This document shows, piece after piece, positions 49,601-57,651 of a DNA stretch of 64,000 nt. Below the pieces are notes generated by a model. The model was not told the origin of the DNA. It ran no database searches and worked only from the letters and a program-made list of their open reading frames with translations. The position numbers were made by a program, and so were the translations under genes. This DNA is from Mactromeris polynyma (Eukaryota > Mollusca > Bivalvia > Venerida > Mactridae), in NCBI GenBank assembly GCA_032209605.1, contig JASFXZ010000052.1:682001-746000 (forward strand), read 5' to 3'. Position 1 is the stretch's first letter, and every line of letters starts with the position of its first letter.

Positions 49601-52361
49601 TTGTTATTTTTTAAAGTTTTTATTGCTATCATTATTTCATTTTCAGTAATGGGGACATTTATTTCTTCGTTTATTTCATTTTCTGCGTTATTATTATCAT
49701 TATTGTTATTGTAGTTATTATTATCATCATTATTAGTGTTTACATTTTTGAAGAAATTATAAAGTTCTGTTAAGTTAGCTTCATTTTTTTGTAATGGCTT
49801 TCCAATTAGGATTTTCCAATATTTTCTTGGATCTTAACCTTTAACAGTTCGCAATTTCTTAATTTTTGAATTTTTGTATTTATTATAAAATTGGTTCAAT
49901 GTATTTTTGTAAATTTTAGCATTTCGTTTGAGAGTCTCTTTCGTTACGTTATTCTTTCTTAATTTATAAAGATACTTTGCAGTGTGAAAGTTTTTCCTAG
50001 CCTTTTTGCATTTTGGTCCAAATAAGGAGTAGTCAGTTAAATACAATTATTAAAATCGACCAAATATCATTGATATAAACAACTTTTTAATATAACAAAT
50101 GGTCAATGATTAATGATCGACTATACCAATAAAGACTATGTAATTGTTATGTTTGTTGACTGTTTTACGTAACGACTCTGGGACAAGTATGATGAACGGG
50201 ACATTGTATGCGAGGATTTCCTGCGTGAAATCGACGAGATATACGGTTAAGTGTATGTGCAAGTAATTGTGACAGTGTGAATAAATAGTGTGCCAGTGTG
50301 AAATAAAAAGTGTTTCTGAGTCAACTTATGTGCCAGTTTGAATAAAAAGTGTTTGAATAGTTTGAATAAAAAGTGTTTGAATATATGTGCCAGTGTAATT
50401 AAATAGTGTTTGAGTGTGAATAAAAAGTGTAAGATTGTGTTTGATTGTGTGTGGCAGTATAAATAAATAATGTTTGAGTGTAAGTGACAGCGTAATTAGA
50501 CTTAATTAGAATAACAAATCACATCATCTATTAAATACCATTTAAATTACACCTGCTGTTTTAGGCCAAATAAAATGTGATAGAATGATTGTGTGTATTT
50601 TGTGTGTATACATCTTTATTAGTATTCATATTGGAATGTAAATAAACTTAAAAAATAAACTTAAACAACGTGATTGTCAACATTTTTCCAGGTAACAAAT
50701 GTGATAATTGTCCAATTAAAAACATATTTGAGGGGTTGAAACGTCTTGGTTTATTAGGGGTTGAAAAGTCTTGATTTTAACAGGGGTTGAAAAGTCTTAG
50801 GCTAATTAGGGGTTGAAAATGACAGTGGGGTTGAAAAGTCTTGGATATTTTACTTTAGGGGTTGAAAAGTCTTGGGGTTGAAAAGTCTCGATACCTGACA
50901 GACCTATAACATTCGGTAGGTCACATATCATGCTCTCGGCCAATCAAAACAGCTATAATGAGGTATAACACTGTTGTTTGAATGGCTATCATTGATGTGT
51001 AGCATTCATACTGACGGTATTTCTGTTACTGCTATTATTGTTAATATCACCCCGGGCAACAAACATTATTGCAATTCTTTCTTTTCCAGATGACAGTAAA
51101 ACTGCGGATGAGCTTAAAGAAAGGATACGTGTCTTATGTTGGGTTATGACAGGCCCACAAAATCTTGAGAAAAAAGCTCAGTATGTTCGGAACACCTGGG
51201 CAAAACGGTGTAATAAAATGATATTTATAAGTTCTGAAAATAACACAGACTTTCCTACAGTCGGAATGAATACACAGGAAGGAAGAGAACATTTGACCGC
51301 CAAAACAATGCAAGCGTTCAGATACATTTACAAGAATCATTTCGAGGACGCAGATTGGTTTATGAAAGCCGACGATGACACTTACGTGATTTTAGAAAAC
51401 CTACGCTATTTTTTAACCAGTCATAGAAAAGAGAATCCTATTTATTTCGGTCACCATTTTAAACCTATTGTAAAACAAGGATATTTTAGTGGTGGAGCAG
51501 GTTATGTAATAAGCAAAGAAGCCATGAGAAGGTTTGGTGAACGTGGAAATGATTCGAAATTATGTCGCCAAGATGGCGGCCCTGAGGACGCTGAATTTGG
51601 AAAATGTATGGAACATTTAGGTGTAAAAGTTGGCAATTCGACAGATAAGTATGGGAGAAGCAGATTTCATTGTTTTGACCCAGAAAAACATTTGATGGGT
51701 GGATACCCGGGTTGGTATTCTAGATACGACGCCCATGGCGCCCAAAAGGTAAATAATGTTGCAATTCCATGTTCCATGATCATGCTATTTTGTATGTAAA
51801 GCATTCCTTTCGAAAGCTTTTGATTAAACATCGACTACAGTTCCAATATATTGCCATCGAATAGATTTAGCATCATAACTAAGTTCATTCTAAGCGTCTT
51901 TGTTTTCACTCGATGACCTTCCAGAACCTAATTACGTCCCTTTGATAACGTATTCAACATCATTATTTACCACTGTAGTGCGGTCGGTCGCAGAAATATT
52001 GTTTAATGTTGGTCGAGCTATAAAAATCTTAGCTCATGTCAACAGTTCTCCGAATCAACCATAGTCTGATTAGAATTATTACTACATGTATTGTTAATAT
52101 TCTATTTATTATTCAATTATAATAATAATAATACTTTAATTACCGTAGCTTAAAGTGTTTAAAGACTTTATTTTTATTATTGGTGTTTCAAACTGTTATT
52201 ATTTTGTCTCTTTTCAGGGCCCGGAAAGTATAAGTGACTATGCTATTTCCTTTCATCAGGTGCCACCAGCAAAAATGTACGCTATAGAATATTTCACATA
52301 TCATTTAAGACCCTATGGAATAAATTCGGGAAATCAGGATTTAAATCAACCGCTGGTGTGA
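34659..52361 (+). CDS. C1GALT1: Core 1 beta-1,3-galactosyltransferase (T-synthase), four coding exons
   Basis: Transfers galactose from UDP-Gal to GalNAc-alpha-Ser/Thr, forming the core 1 O-glycan in the Golgi (GT31 family). Exons: 34659-34743, 37249-37398, 51090-51748, 52218-52361. All have GT-AG borders and phases join into 345 codons (human about 363). Residues 1-9 are a short cytoplasmic tail and ~9-27 a signal anchor ([19 protein letters not shown]). 29-90 is the stem, encoded mainly by exon 2. The catalytic part has [20 protein letters not shown] (95-114), the metal-binding DDD at 173-175 (ADDDTYV), GGAGYV (213-218), PEDAEFGKC (243-251) and YHLRPYG (326-332). The CCSD motif I recall before the last block in animal orthologues reads SISD here, so a paralogue is possible. 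An AG directly precedes the first coding exon, implying an upstream non-coding exon. Intron 2 is 13.7 kb and filled with mobile elements. Confidence 0.93.
34845..35355. repeat. 89-bp minisatellite, about 5.7 copies
   Basis: Period is exactly 89 bp (for example GAGTGATGAAGTATGAAT at 34916 and its counterpart at 35005). Units contain GACAGACCAAACTCAAATAT and TGAGTTGAGATTTCCATC. Copies differ by a few substitutions. The array is within C1GALT1 intron 1. Confidence 0.9.
35511..35686. mobile_element. MITE, family 1
   Basis: Begins CAGTAAAACCTAACC after TA and ends GAGGTTTTACTG; the right flank is TC, so the target duplication is imperfect. Located in C1GALT1 intron 1. Confidence 0.7.
35940..37240 (+). 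repeat. 1.3-kb degenerate satellite of GTTCGTAC-TCTGTAT units
   Basis: Mixed tandem array of a 16-bp unit (GTTCGTACTTCTGTAT) and a 28-bp variant (GTTCGTCCGTCTCTCAGTCC plus GTCTGTAT). The plus strand is T/C/G-rich with few stops, so all three forward frames stay open for long runs (up to 191 codons). The encoded [14 protein letters not shown] text is a translation of the repeat, not a domain. The array ends about 10 bp before the exon 2 acceptor of C1GALT1 at 37248. Confidence 0.9.
37880..37985 (-). repeat. tRNA-like SINE head
   Basis: Minus-strand GGGTGGCAAAGTGATCGAGG, GTATAGCGCTTGACTCCAGA and GGTCTCGAGTTGGAATCCCA give acceptor-like, A-box-like and B-box-like segments of a family A-type head. 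In C1GALT1 intron 2. Confidence 0.55.
38150..38312 (-). repeat. tRNA-Ser/Leu-like SINE, family C
   Basis: Minus-strand CCAGTGGCCGAGTGGTTAAG, GGAGGTCGAAGGTTTGAATC, then GATATGGCAG and TGATGCCTGGCATTAAAGG, matching the copy at 8828-9000. In C1GALT1 intron 2. Confidence 0.7.
38470..38600 (-). repeat. SINE family A 3' fragment
   Basis: Contains TTTCAGCC, TGGTCAGTTGAGCTAACCAG and CCAACCAGTAC in the order of the family A tail; head not seen. Confidence 0.45.
38792..38978. mobile_element. TA-type MITE, family 2
   Basis: Begins CAGTAACTATACCTCGTTTA and ends ACTAGGTCCGACTG followed by TA. Internal CTATCCGAATACTGGGTATT and GAATTGAAATGGGCTG match the copy at 5443. Confidence 0.7.
40084..41394 (+). CDS. 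LINE ORF1 protein, RNA-binding
   Basis: 436 residues from the ATG at 40084 ([12 protein letters not shown]); an in-frame ATG 16 codons earlier at 40036 is possible but less likely. ORF1p of LINEs binds element RNA and acts as a chaperone in the RNP. A helical region ([18 protein letters not shown]) precedes an RRM-like core ([16 protein letters not shown], then ISRAHRLG and RPIIANF), the arrangement of L1-type ORF1 proteins. The C-terminal ~80 residues are Ser/Arg/Gln-rich and basic ([19 protein letters not shown]), probably disordered and nucleic-acid binding. No CCHC knuckle is seen. The frame is intact. Confidence 0.8.
   Translation: MAAIFSQVHVDQNMETGDWEYIATKKTKRKRHNTSVSTNPLSPTPPGLEFESADMDSKLSMIFEEVLNLKIDQAKTHRLITNSDRFYKHMCNKVNSIVDVTNHQSSLLKTLAYKSIDIEARGRRNNIIFRGINESRTVNCTTQVLEFLAHIMQLDTRGMQISRAHRLGVMKKGQRSPRPIIANFIHSGAVEYILSNAKTLKTCPGFSIDRDFPKEIAEARKRLWPLYKSTKQSNPKCTVQIIYPAKLICDNNVISDEFPDWHLILNTNRLDGIHRLEETTINHIDFSRSDTPVNNTDWDTQPSSCVQPAISSERKGTTFNEQPPHVDPSEQSNALDLSQTTNIPSLFENIKQPANIVIKDATLRASRASSTDTSNSQSGSRKSRSQIRKPSGNRRQQSTSTQRQSTHSIRDSHHNDELPNVQNNTSSDTRTNVDSG
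41410..44904 (+). CDS. LINE ORF2: APE endonuclease and reverse transcriptase
   Basis: An intact 1164-residue frame. N-terminal APE-type endonuclease that nicks target DNA: LTETW (38-42, catalytic Glu), SGDFNAR (158-164), LSDHC (269-273). Reverse transcriptase: [35 protein letters not shown], the Asp-bearing DFSKAFDYV (668-676), [14 protein letters not shown], and YADD (767-770) with the catalytic Asp pair. C-terminal Cys-His motif C1094-X2-C1097-X7-H1105-X4-C1110. Its ATG lies 15 nt after the ORF1 stop, so translation may rely on reinitiation. All catalytic residues checked are present. Closest in style to CR1/L2/jockey elements; exact clade not assigned. Confidence 0.9.
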   Translation: MQIKISLLNIQCLISKSCNKLQCPEVISIFQSNDIIMLTETWSNELQDYSVGGFHHFPLHRQKRKHCKRDSGGIIIYVRDNLVDGTCIFLDSEDDILWLRISGRKLFLDSDLFLGLCYVMPEGSSRYNAIDQNCFDRLLDSVATIHINTNGNCHIIVSGDFNARTSDNNDFVDFDSDDLVAVSDNYHVDSLIPRKSQDKGHLNNNGNSLLDFCKQTGLRIMNGRCCQDSTIGKYTFVGHRGRSVVDYVLSSENISDLFTAFRVHDPNPLSDHCLISFKLDNTLCTSDSEQTNLENSQRDGFDCNYIECKYSWCNDMKDDYINSISTVNFTERLKRIAENATNCSNCKEIETNLESFSELLCDTTDKLFKRPIRHYSHENISLTKNNQPWFNDDCTLKRDQFLSALNHYRKNYSDENRVFLVKARSEYKNTLKINHKLYLNNRTSELETYRYKNAKLYWKMLKETSHVKTHDIPLSSFEHYFKAINNPDDHFFNPDDDVIYFNERFVKGEFQVMFNELDSRITECEISKAIGELKTGKSTGPDNLLNEYFKHGKNHLLPYLYNLFNTVFITGCFPNTWSEGYIIPLHKKGSHNNPENYRGITLLSVLGKLFTRILNNRLNKWAQTYNVYVEAQAGFRSGMGTTDNIFVLHGLITHMINSGKKLFCSFIDFSKAFDYVERNCLWFKLIKVGIRGKMFTIIKSIYSNIKSCVKYNNMLSNEFTCMLGVRQGECLSPFLFSMFLNDLEEYLSINNFEGIDVLMTKLFILLYADDIVIFSESAAGLQKGFDLLFEYCNRWKLKINVEKTKVVVFRKAGLLSRDTRFTFGAEVIEIVKSFSYLGVVFTQGGSFNETQRLLAGKAQKAIFKLNSYLLNFPYVTVNHRLELFDKLILPIINYSCEVWGFHKANNIERVYSHYCKRVLNVKRSTQNDFVYGILGKFELSYFRHLRIIKYWLKIQSCSEIKFCKIIYNVLKMDADLYPNKVSWVILVRNLLSEMGFFEVWLEQNVGDTKVFLSIFTQRLRDTRIQNWHDRLQNSSRTHFFKSVVSFEYHFHLKCICISKFRIAMTRLIVSSHNLKIESGRWHKPRSIPLEDRKCLTCGRVEDEYHFILECSLYTDLRKKYIKKYYWSRPSMFKLKQLFESKNETLINSLSVYIFKALQYRDSLT
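45461..47470. other. AT-rich interior of the foldback-like element, no gene
   Basis: No coding region supported. Contains the three internal GACTTTTCAACCCC copies (46316-46372) and the left copy of a ~50-bp direct repeat (47316-47366, TTGTTATGTTTGTTGACTGT core) whose partner is at 50130-50182. Confidence 0.5.
47472..50050 (-). pseudogene. 5'-truncated LINE (LINE-B), reverse transcriptase with frame breaks
   Basis: Minus strand, 5' to 3': [16 protein letters not shown] (about 50010), a stop near 49836 before [14 protein letters not shown], then [33 protein letters not shown] and [17 protein letters not shown] (49632-49126). After a frame break near 49120 come [27 protein letters not shown], the catalytic [11 protein letters not shown] and a Cys/His end, [19 protein letters not shown] (to 47695). 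The 3' end has AATAAA and a GTTCT-repeat tail (47478-47494, complement). The endonuclease is missing. It is related to LINE-A but a distinct family by tail and sequence. Confidence 0.85.
50130..50720. repeat. Direct-repeat partner and AT-rich GAATAAAAAGTGT repeat
   Basis: 50130-50182 repeats 47316-47366 with about 90% identity, so the two copies bracket LINE-B. From about 50270 to 50500 a degenerate motif of the form TGTGAATAAAAAGTGTTTGA recurs roughly eight times at irregular spacing. No coding signal. Confidence 0.65.
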
Positions 52362-52608
52362 TAATATACTATTGTGTGTTACAGTTAATTGATTATTAAC
52401 AATATAAATGTACAACAATTATGTCTAATTCAAGTTGTGTGTTTTAATAGCAAGGAAGAAAGCAATTCGTTAAAGCTTATACAACGAAGACATTTATAAA
52501 AAACTTGAACAGCAATCTGTTACCGCAATATCCTACACAGTTGTCTCCCTTTACAAACTGCAAACATTTTAACTGTACATAGGTATTCTGTTACTTAAGG
52601 TTTCTTTA

Positions 52609-53735
52609 TTATATATATATATATATATAGTTTATTTCAAGATTGTAGCCATTGGCCCATGAATCACATGTATAATACAGAGAATATAATATGAAGTCAT
52701 ATGTACACAGTATTCAGCATAAAGTTGTGCAATAGTAATTATAATTATTGATCTATTCCGGTGAATGACAGTTACAGACTAGAATAACATTTATAAATCT
52801 AGTAAGATAACATGTCGTAATAACATTGAATATATCTGATTTGTATCAATAATAGTACTACAACGTTTTGAAAAGGTTTAGTAATTTACAGTACAGTACA
52901 TGAGTGGAGAAAGATTAGTTAAGATAACATAAATGATCTCGTCTTTCAAAGCTCTTAAATACATAAATCGATAATTTGTTAACAATAGATTGGTTCGTGG
53001 ACGAGATTAGTTCAATAAATTTAGGAATGTTCGGTCTTTTCCAAAAATAGCATTTAATGAGATATTTTCTTAAATCGTAGAATAAAGGACATTCTAGCAT
53101 GAAATGAAATTCATCCTCTAATGTGTTGCATAGTTGACATTTGCGTTCGCGCCTTGGCATTTTATGAGGTTTATGCCATCTACCTGTCTCAATTTCTAAT
53201 CTGTGAGACGATACGCGTAATCTAGATAGAGCAATTCTGAACTTACGAATTTTTACAAAATCTAAATATTGTTTAAAACCAAATTCTGAAAATAATACGT
53301 ATGAACTAGCTCTTGTCGAATTGTTGAGTTGTCCTCTCCAGTCTTGAATAAATACATCATTGACTCTTTGTTTGAAATTTTTTAAGAAATATTCTACATT
53401 ATTCACTCCTTGGTATAGCCAAACTTCATAAAAAACCAAGTTTTCTAACAGTTGTTTTACTTGACACGCCCAATTGCTTTTATGTGGTAACAACACATTA
53501 TCATTTAACATCATTTTATAGATAAGTTTTATATATTTTCTTTCATCATTACAAACACTTGTAATTTTCAGCCAAAAACGTATTATATTTACCATTCTCA
53601 TTATTTTTACAGTTTTACGGCCAAATTCCCCATATAGAAAACTGTTTTGTGTAGATAGCTTAACCCCTAGTAGCCTTCTTTAAGAAATGCAAGTGAGTAC
53701 GTTCTAATAGTTCGGCACTGGCGAATATATTATAT
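52609..53735 (-). pseudogene. 5'-truncated LINE copy (LINE-C), ORF2 C-terminus
   Basis: A 228-codon minus-strand frame (53601-52915) parallels the C-terminus of LINE-A ORF2: IIRFWLKI, ETGRWHKPHKMPRRERKC, CQLCNTLEDEFHFMLEC and KLSIYVFKSFERRD. Upstream pieces (ELLERTHLHFLKKATRG, FLYGEFGRKTVK) are separated by a frame break near 53665. The 3' end carries AATAAA (complement, 52631-52636) and an AT-repeat tail, sharing GGGCCAATGGC with the LINE-A 3' UTR. It begins 250 bp past the C1GALT1 stop, in antisense, so it may fall within that gene's 3' UTR. Confidence 0.85.
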
Positions 53736-54229
53736 ATATTTAATATTGAATTTGATCTGGATATATTACAGAGAAATGAGGGTGATAATATAATAGGTAG
53801 TGAAATAAAAAAATATAACTGACACAGCAAATTAAGGACTTTGTTCGGTCGTTTTATTCAAATACATTTGTCATTTCTGAAGGTTGTGATTAATGTACAT
53901 CTAAAGGAGGTAAACGATGTGAGAAGTTTTTCTGATACTGCCGATTGGTTTACAAGTTCACACAAGATCCTTAGTGTATCGTATAAGTGACGTCATTTCC
54001 AGAAAACGTCACATGTGACGTCACCATGTACTGACAGTAAGCAAGATTTGCCACATAAGGCAATATGAAATCAAAGTGACCATATGGAATAAATATTGTG
54101 TTCTGCTTACAGACAGTGACGTCACATGAAGAGGTTGGAAATCCCACAGCAGCGCTCGTATGTGAATTATCATTAGATTTTTGACATGTCAGTTTCATGT
54201 ATCATATTTACATATCTATAAAAAGCAAC

Positions 54230-54425
54230 CAGTCCGGTAAACTCACTAGGTATAGCAATACATACCATACTGTCAATCTGAAGTTTAAGACCGTGGGTTC
54301 CATGACAATTTGACTGAAGATAACACATGTGGGTGGTTAAATACAGGTTGGTAACCCAGGAACACTGATCATGTCAACTTACCGCCGTATACGTTTATTA
54401 CTGAAATACTTTTGGAAAACGGTAT
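54230..54425 (+). repeat. SINE family A, opposite orientation
   Basis: GTTTAAGACCGTGGGTTCCA (B-box-like) followed by a body ending CAACTTACCGCCGTATACG and ACTGAAATAC, the family A order read on the plus strand. Confidence 0.5.
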
Positions 54426-54860
54426 AAAACTCCGACTCAAATTAAATGCGTTAAACAATATGTAGGGCAAAACAAATAATTACAATCACATGCACTTACT
54501 AAATGGAGGTTATGCAACATACGGTGACATACAACAATTATACAAAGCAATATCGTACCGATGCGTAGTACTCGTACATACAGAATATAGAAAAAAGCAT
54601 GTTTATTATGAAACACAAATTACAAAACAAGTTATTTAATCCATACTTGGTTACATAACATGAGCTGCATACACTTGCAACATTTACTCCGATGATCATT
54701 TTCTATGCACAATAATCAGCTGCAATTAAAAGATTTGGGTGAGAAGAACTGAGTATTTACAGAATCTTTGACCATGAATATCATCCATCAATCATATATT
54801 GATAATTGAGTATGTCGACATACGTACAGTACTTTACGTCGCCTCAGATAATCACGCACT

Positions 54861-55236
54861 ACTGATGGGTTATCGGATAAATTTCATAATCGATTATCGG
54901 ATCAATTTGAAAACTCATAATCAATAATTGAATCGGAAATAATCGAAATATTTAGTATTTAAGTAATGCTGGCAGTTTAATTAACTATGCACATTATCTT
55001 TTAACTACATTGAACATCAATGGGGTTTTACATTACTCTTACATCAGAAGAACATCATTCAATAAATAGATTCGAAAAAAAAAAATCGAATACTTATATT
55101 AATATCTTATTGAAATAACACTTCCAGTCACAAATTTCGATTATTTTCGATTATTGTAGTTCATAATCGATTGTCGCCGACGTCGGATGTCTAGCGACGA
55201 TTATTCGATTATTTCTGATAATCGCGCCATCACTAT
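54861..55236. mobile_element. hAT-like MITE with 8-bp target duplication
   Basis: A 376-bp AT-rich element bounded by direct CACGCACT (54853-54860 and 55237-55244). Ends contain the inverted pair TGATGG/CCATCA and internal AATCGATTATCGG/ATTATTCGATTAT blocks. An 8-bp duplication and this end type fit the hAT superfamily. No coding capacity. Confidence 0.7.
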
Positions 55237-55259
55237 CACGCACTATATTTCGTTATTTT

Positions 55260-56290
55260 ACATGAGTAATTCCGTCATTGATTAGACTGGGCTGTGGTAT
55301 CCATAACAACGGCATAAATCCCACAACTGCTGCAAAACTGTACACCTCGATAGCGCTTCCATGTGCTTTTTTTGGTTGTGAATTATGGAACTGTATCACT
55401 CCAACAGACATGCGCCACCTTGAATCAAAACATTATTTCTGCTTAAAACACATTCAATCTCTACCTACACGGACCCGCTCAGACATGGTTAAAGGATTAC
55501 TTTGTTTTACTTCATGATCGTAGCTTACATTGATTTACAAAAGCTTAATTTACTTGGTCCCATTTGCAGACTACAGTCCAAGGATACTACTCTACACATC
55601 TTCCTGCACATACTTTTTCAGTACCGTAACAACTGGACCGCTACGGACATTGGGTATATAAAAGACATTGTCAGGATCATGAAAAAATACAATTTGACAT
55701 AATAATAATCATTATCTATAGTTAACTTCGCAAATACAATACTATTCCCGAGCAAAACTTCGTGAACACACACTTGAAAGCTTTGCGAAAGTCAGAGCAA
55801 TCCAGTTGGTCTTCTAGAATTCACGCAGATAAGTGACTTTCGAGTGACTAATGCTTATCTGAGAACGGCTAACATATGGCGCGTTCCTCAAGAACAAACT
55901 CAAGCTACCGAACTCATGACATTTCTTGCAAAAGTGAGCTGTACACCGCCTTCCAGTAAGATAAGAATATGTCCCGGCTGCACCCTCATGTATATTGATG
56001 AACTGTATCATGTGCTAATATACTGCAAAAAACATGGACATTCTTGAACGGCGACAGACTCGCATAACTAAAATTACAGAACACTTCGGTGTTAAACTAG
56101 CAAACTTTTTGACACGTGACATCAGTGGTAATGCACCCCTGTTATATTCTATCTGTAACGTTGACGCCAACATCCGGTACAACATGTATGCATAGCAATA
56201 TCCGGACTTTCTGAGCGTTAGCGCTTCTTTTTCTAAGGAACTTAATGCTCTATTTTCGTCCTTCAGAAAAAAAGACATTTATTCAAGATA
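55260..56290 (+). pseudogene. Non-LTR reverse transcriptase C-terminal relic
   Basis: Pieces in three frames: IRLGCGIHNNGINPTTAAKL and LPCAFFGCELWN (55278-55400), LESKHYFCLKHIQSLPTRTR, LQKLNLLGPICRL (about 55530), DIGYIKDIVRIMKKYNL (to 55700), and a terminal Cys/His cluster CPGCTLMYIDELYHVLIYC (about 55970-56030). This is the thumb and C-terminal region of a mollusc-type LINE, distinct in sequence from LINE-A to C. The palm is absent, frames are broken repeatedly, and the 3' end is unclear. Confidence 0.7.
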
Positions 56291-56574
56291 TATTTGTGAA
56301 ATAATTAATATCAAAAGAACAGTCTCCGTAACCAAGATACTCCAAACCTATCACTTGTTATAATTTGATACAATATAGGCTTGTGACAGATTAATCAGTT
56401 ATAATCCTTGCTGTTAAGTTTCATCTAGTTTTCGCAAAATCTGTGATTGTAACAGGGATATGCTGAAGACAACTTATCTGAAATGTCATCTATTCTATTC
56501 CTTAGTTGTATATCAAGGTTTTGAGTCTTTTGGCAATTTCAAATTTCATTACTGTATTTATTGATATTTGTTCG

Positions 56575-56665
56575 TTTGAGTGGGTGCGGGCATGCGTGTG
56601 TTGTGTGCGTGTGGGTCTGCGTGTGCGTGTGGGTCTGTGTGTGCGTGTGGTTGTGTATGAGCCTG
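56575..56665 (+). repeat. GT-rich microsatellite
   Basis: Runs of GTGTGCGTGTGGGTCTG-type repeats; purely low complexity. Confidence 0.8.
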
Positions 56666-56814
56666 TATGTATGGTTCATGATACTTAACTATTTTGTGTA
56701 CATCTACGAGTGTTCAATTGCTGATTTGTATTTATTAATTTACCTGTTATATGTAACTCTTCAGAAATTGGAGGAACAAAAGTTGTATATTTGTAAGTAA
56801 GGTAGAGGTTTGTG

Positions 56815-56910
56815 GTTAGATGGTCTAATGGTTGGCTTACGTCAGTAGAGCACTGTACGAATGTTTACGGGGTCAGGGGTTTGAGCCCAACATCGGCTTC
56901 TACAGGGGAG
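56815..56910 (+). repeat. tRNA-like SINE, family D
   Basis: AGATGGTCTAATGGTTGGCT, CAGTAGAGCACTGTACGAAT and GGTCAGGGGTTTGAGCCCAA match the family D copies at 24520 and 24685 (opposite strand). Confidence 0.6.
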
Positions 56911-57244
56911 ACGTTTAAGTTGCTAGTCGCCTACACATGGTATTCGCTACCGACGAGCAGTTACTGCTGCTAAAAACGGCAAAGCAATGATACATGGATG
57001 GAATGTTTGAAAAGGAATTACTTTTTGCAATGGCATGATGTAATGTAAACAATAAAGACATATGTATAGCACTCGTGTTCGCAATGATGTCTGGCCACAG
57101 CACCAAAGACTACGTAAATGTGTTGATGGTAGATATATTTTTTTTCCATTAAATAATTCGTCGCTTTCCCTTTTTCCTTTGTGAAAAAAATAAAAAGAAA
57201 TAAAATATTATATATTAATTTGTATTTTCGCATTTTTTCAGCAT

Positions 57245-57312
57245 TTTTAAAACCAGTACTTTCCCTGTTGGGTTTCGAACCATTGATCGTTGACCATTGA
57301 CAGGCCAATCCA
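57245..57312 (-). repeat. tRNA-like head relic
   Basis: Minus-strand TGGTGGATTGGCCTGTCAAT and GATCAATGGTTCGAAACCC show A- and B-box-like spacing. Probably a SINE head. Confidence 0.4.
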
Positions 57313-57579
57313 CCAAGTTCTATAAACAGGGAATGCAAATGTAATATAAAATGATTCCATATGCCTAAACTTTAGATAAAGAATGTGTACATAACACCGA
57401 GATCATTATAGGGACCGCAATTGGCTTTAGTAGCAAATATACTAATACAAGTTTTATTCAAATAACCCGAACCATGTGTTAAATATGGCTCCAGACAGAC
57501 AGGCGTAAGGGTGGACTTAAAGACGAAAATAATGATAGAAAACATCAAAACTACACCCCTACGTCATGGTGTAAAAACG

Positions 57580-57651
57580 TGGAGATGCCGGGGATTGAAC
57601 CCGGGGCCTCTCACATGCGAAGCGAGCGCTCTACCACTGAGCTACATCCCC
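57580..57651 (-). tRNA. tRNA-Ala (anticodon CGC), left-arm copy
   Basis: 72-nt cloverleaf: acceptor GGGGATG/CATCTCC with one G-T pair, D arm GCTC/GAGC, anticodon stem CTCGC/GTGAG with loop TTCGCAT (anticodon CGC), T arm CCGGG/CCCGG with loop TTCAATC, discriminator A. Internal A box (TAGCTCAGTGG) and B box (GGTTCAATCC) are intact. A TTTTT terminator follows within a few bases. Sequence is identical to the copy at 58811. Confidence 0.93.

Larger units (their letters stand above)
39355..50896. mobile_element. Foldback-like element with motif-array inverted ends (~11.5 kb, hosting two LINEs)
   Basis: The left end carries about ten direct copies of GACTTTTCAACCCCTA (39362-39583). The right end carries about seven copies in inverted orientation (50731-50890), and three left-orientation copies lie inside (46316-46372). 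Copies are 20-25 bp apart. The outermost bases match as inverted repeats from AGACTTTTCAACCCC. Both sides are bordered by a direct GACAGACC (39347-39354 and 50897-50904), a possible 8-bp target duplication. An alternative reading extends the inverted repeat outward to ATGTTA. Leaving out the two LINEs, the interior encodes nothing recognisable. Tandem-repeat inverted ends are the hallmark of foldback elements such as Drosophila FB. It lies within C1GALT1 intron 2. Confidence 0.55.

Noticed and set aside
56506..56800. Two overlapping open frames rich in Val/Cys/Trp
   Set aside because: They run through a GT microsatellite.
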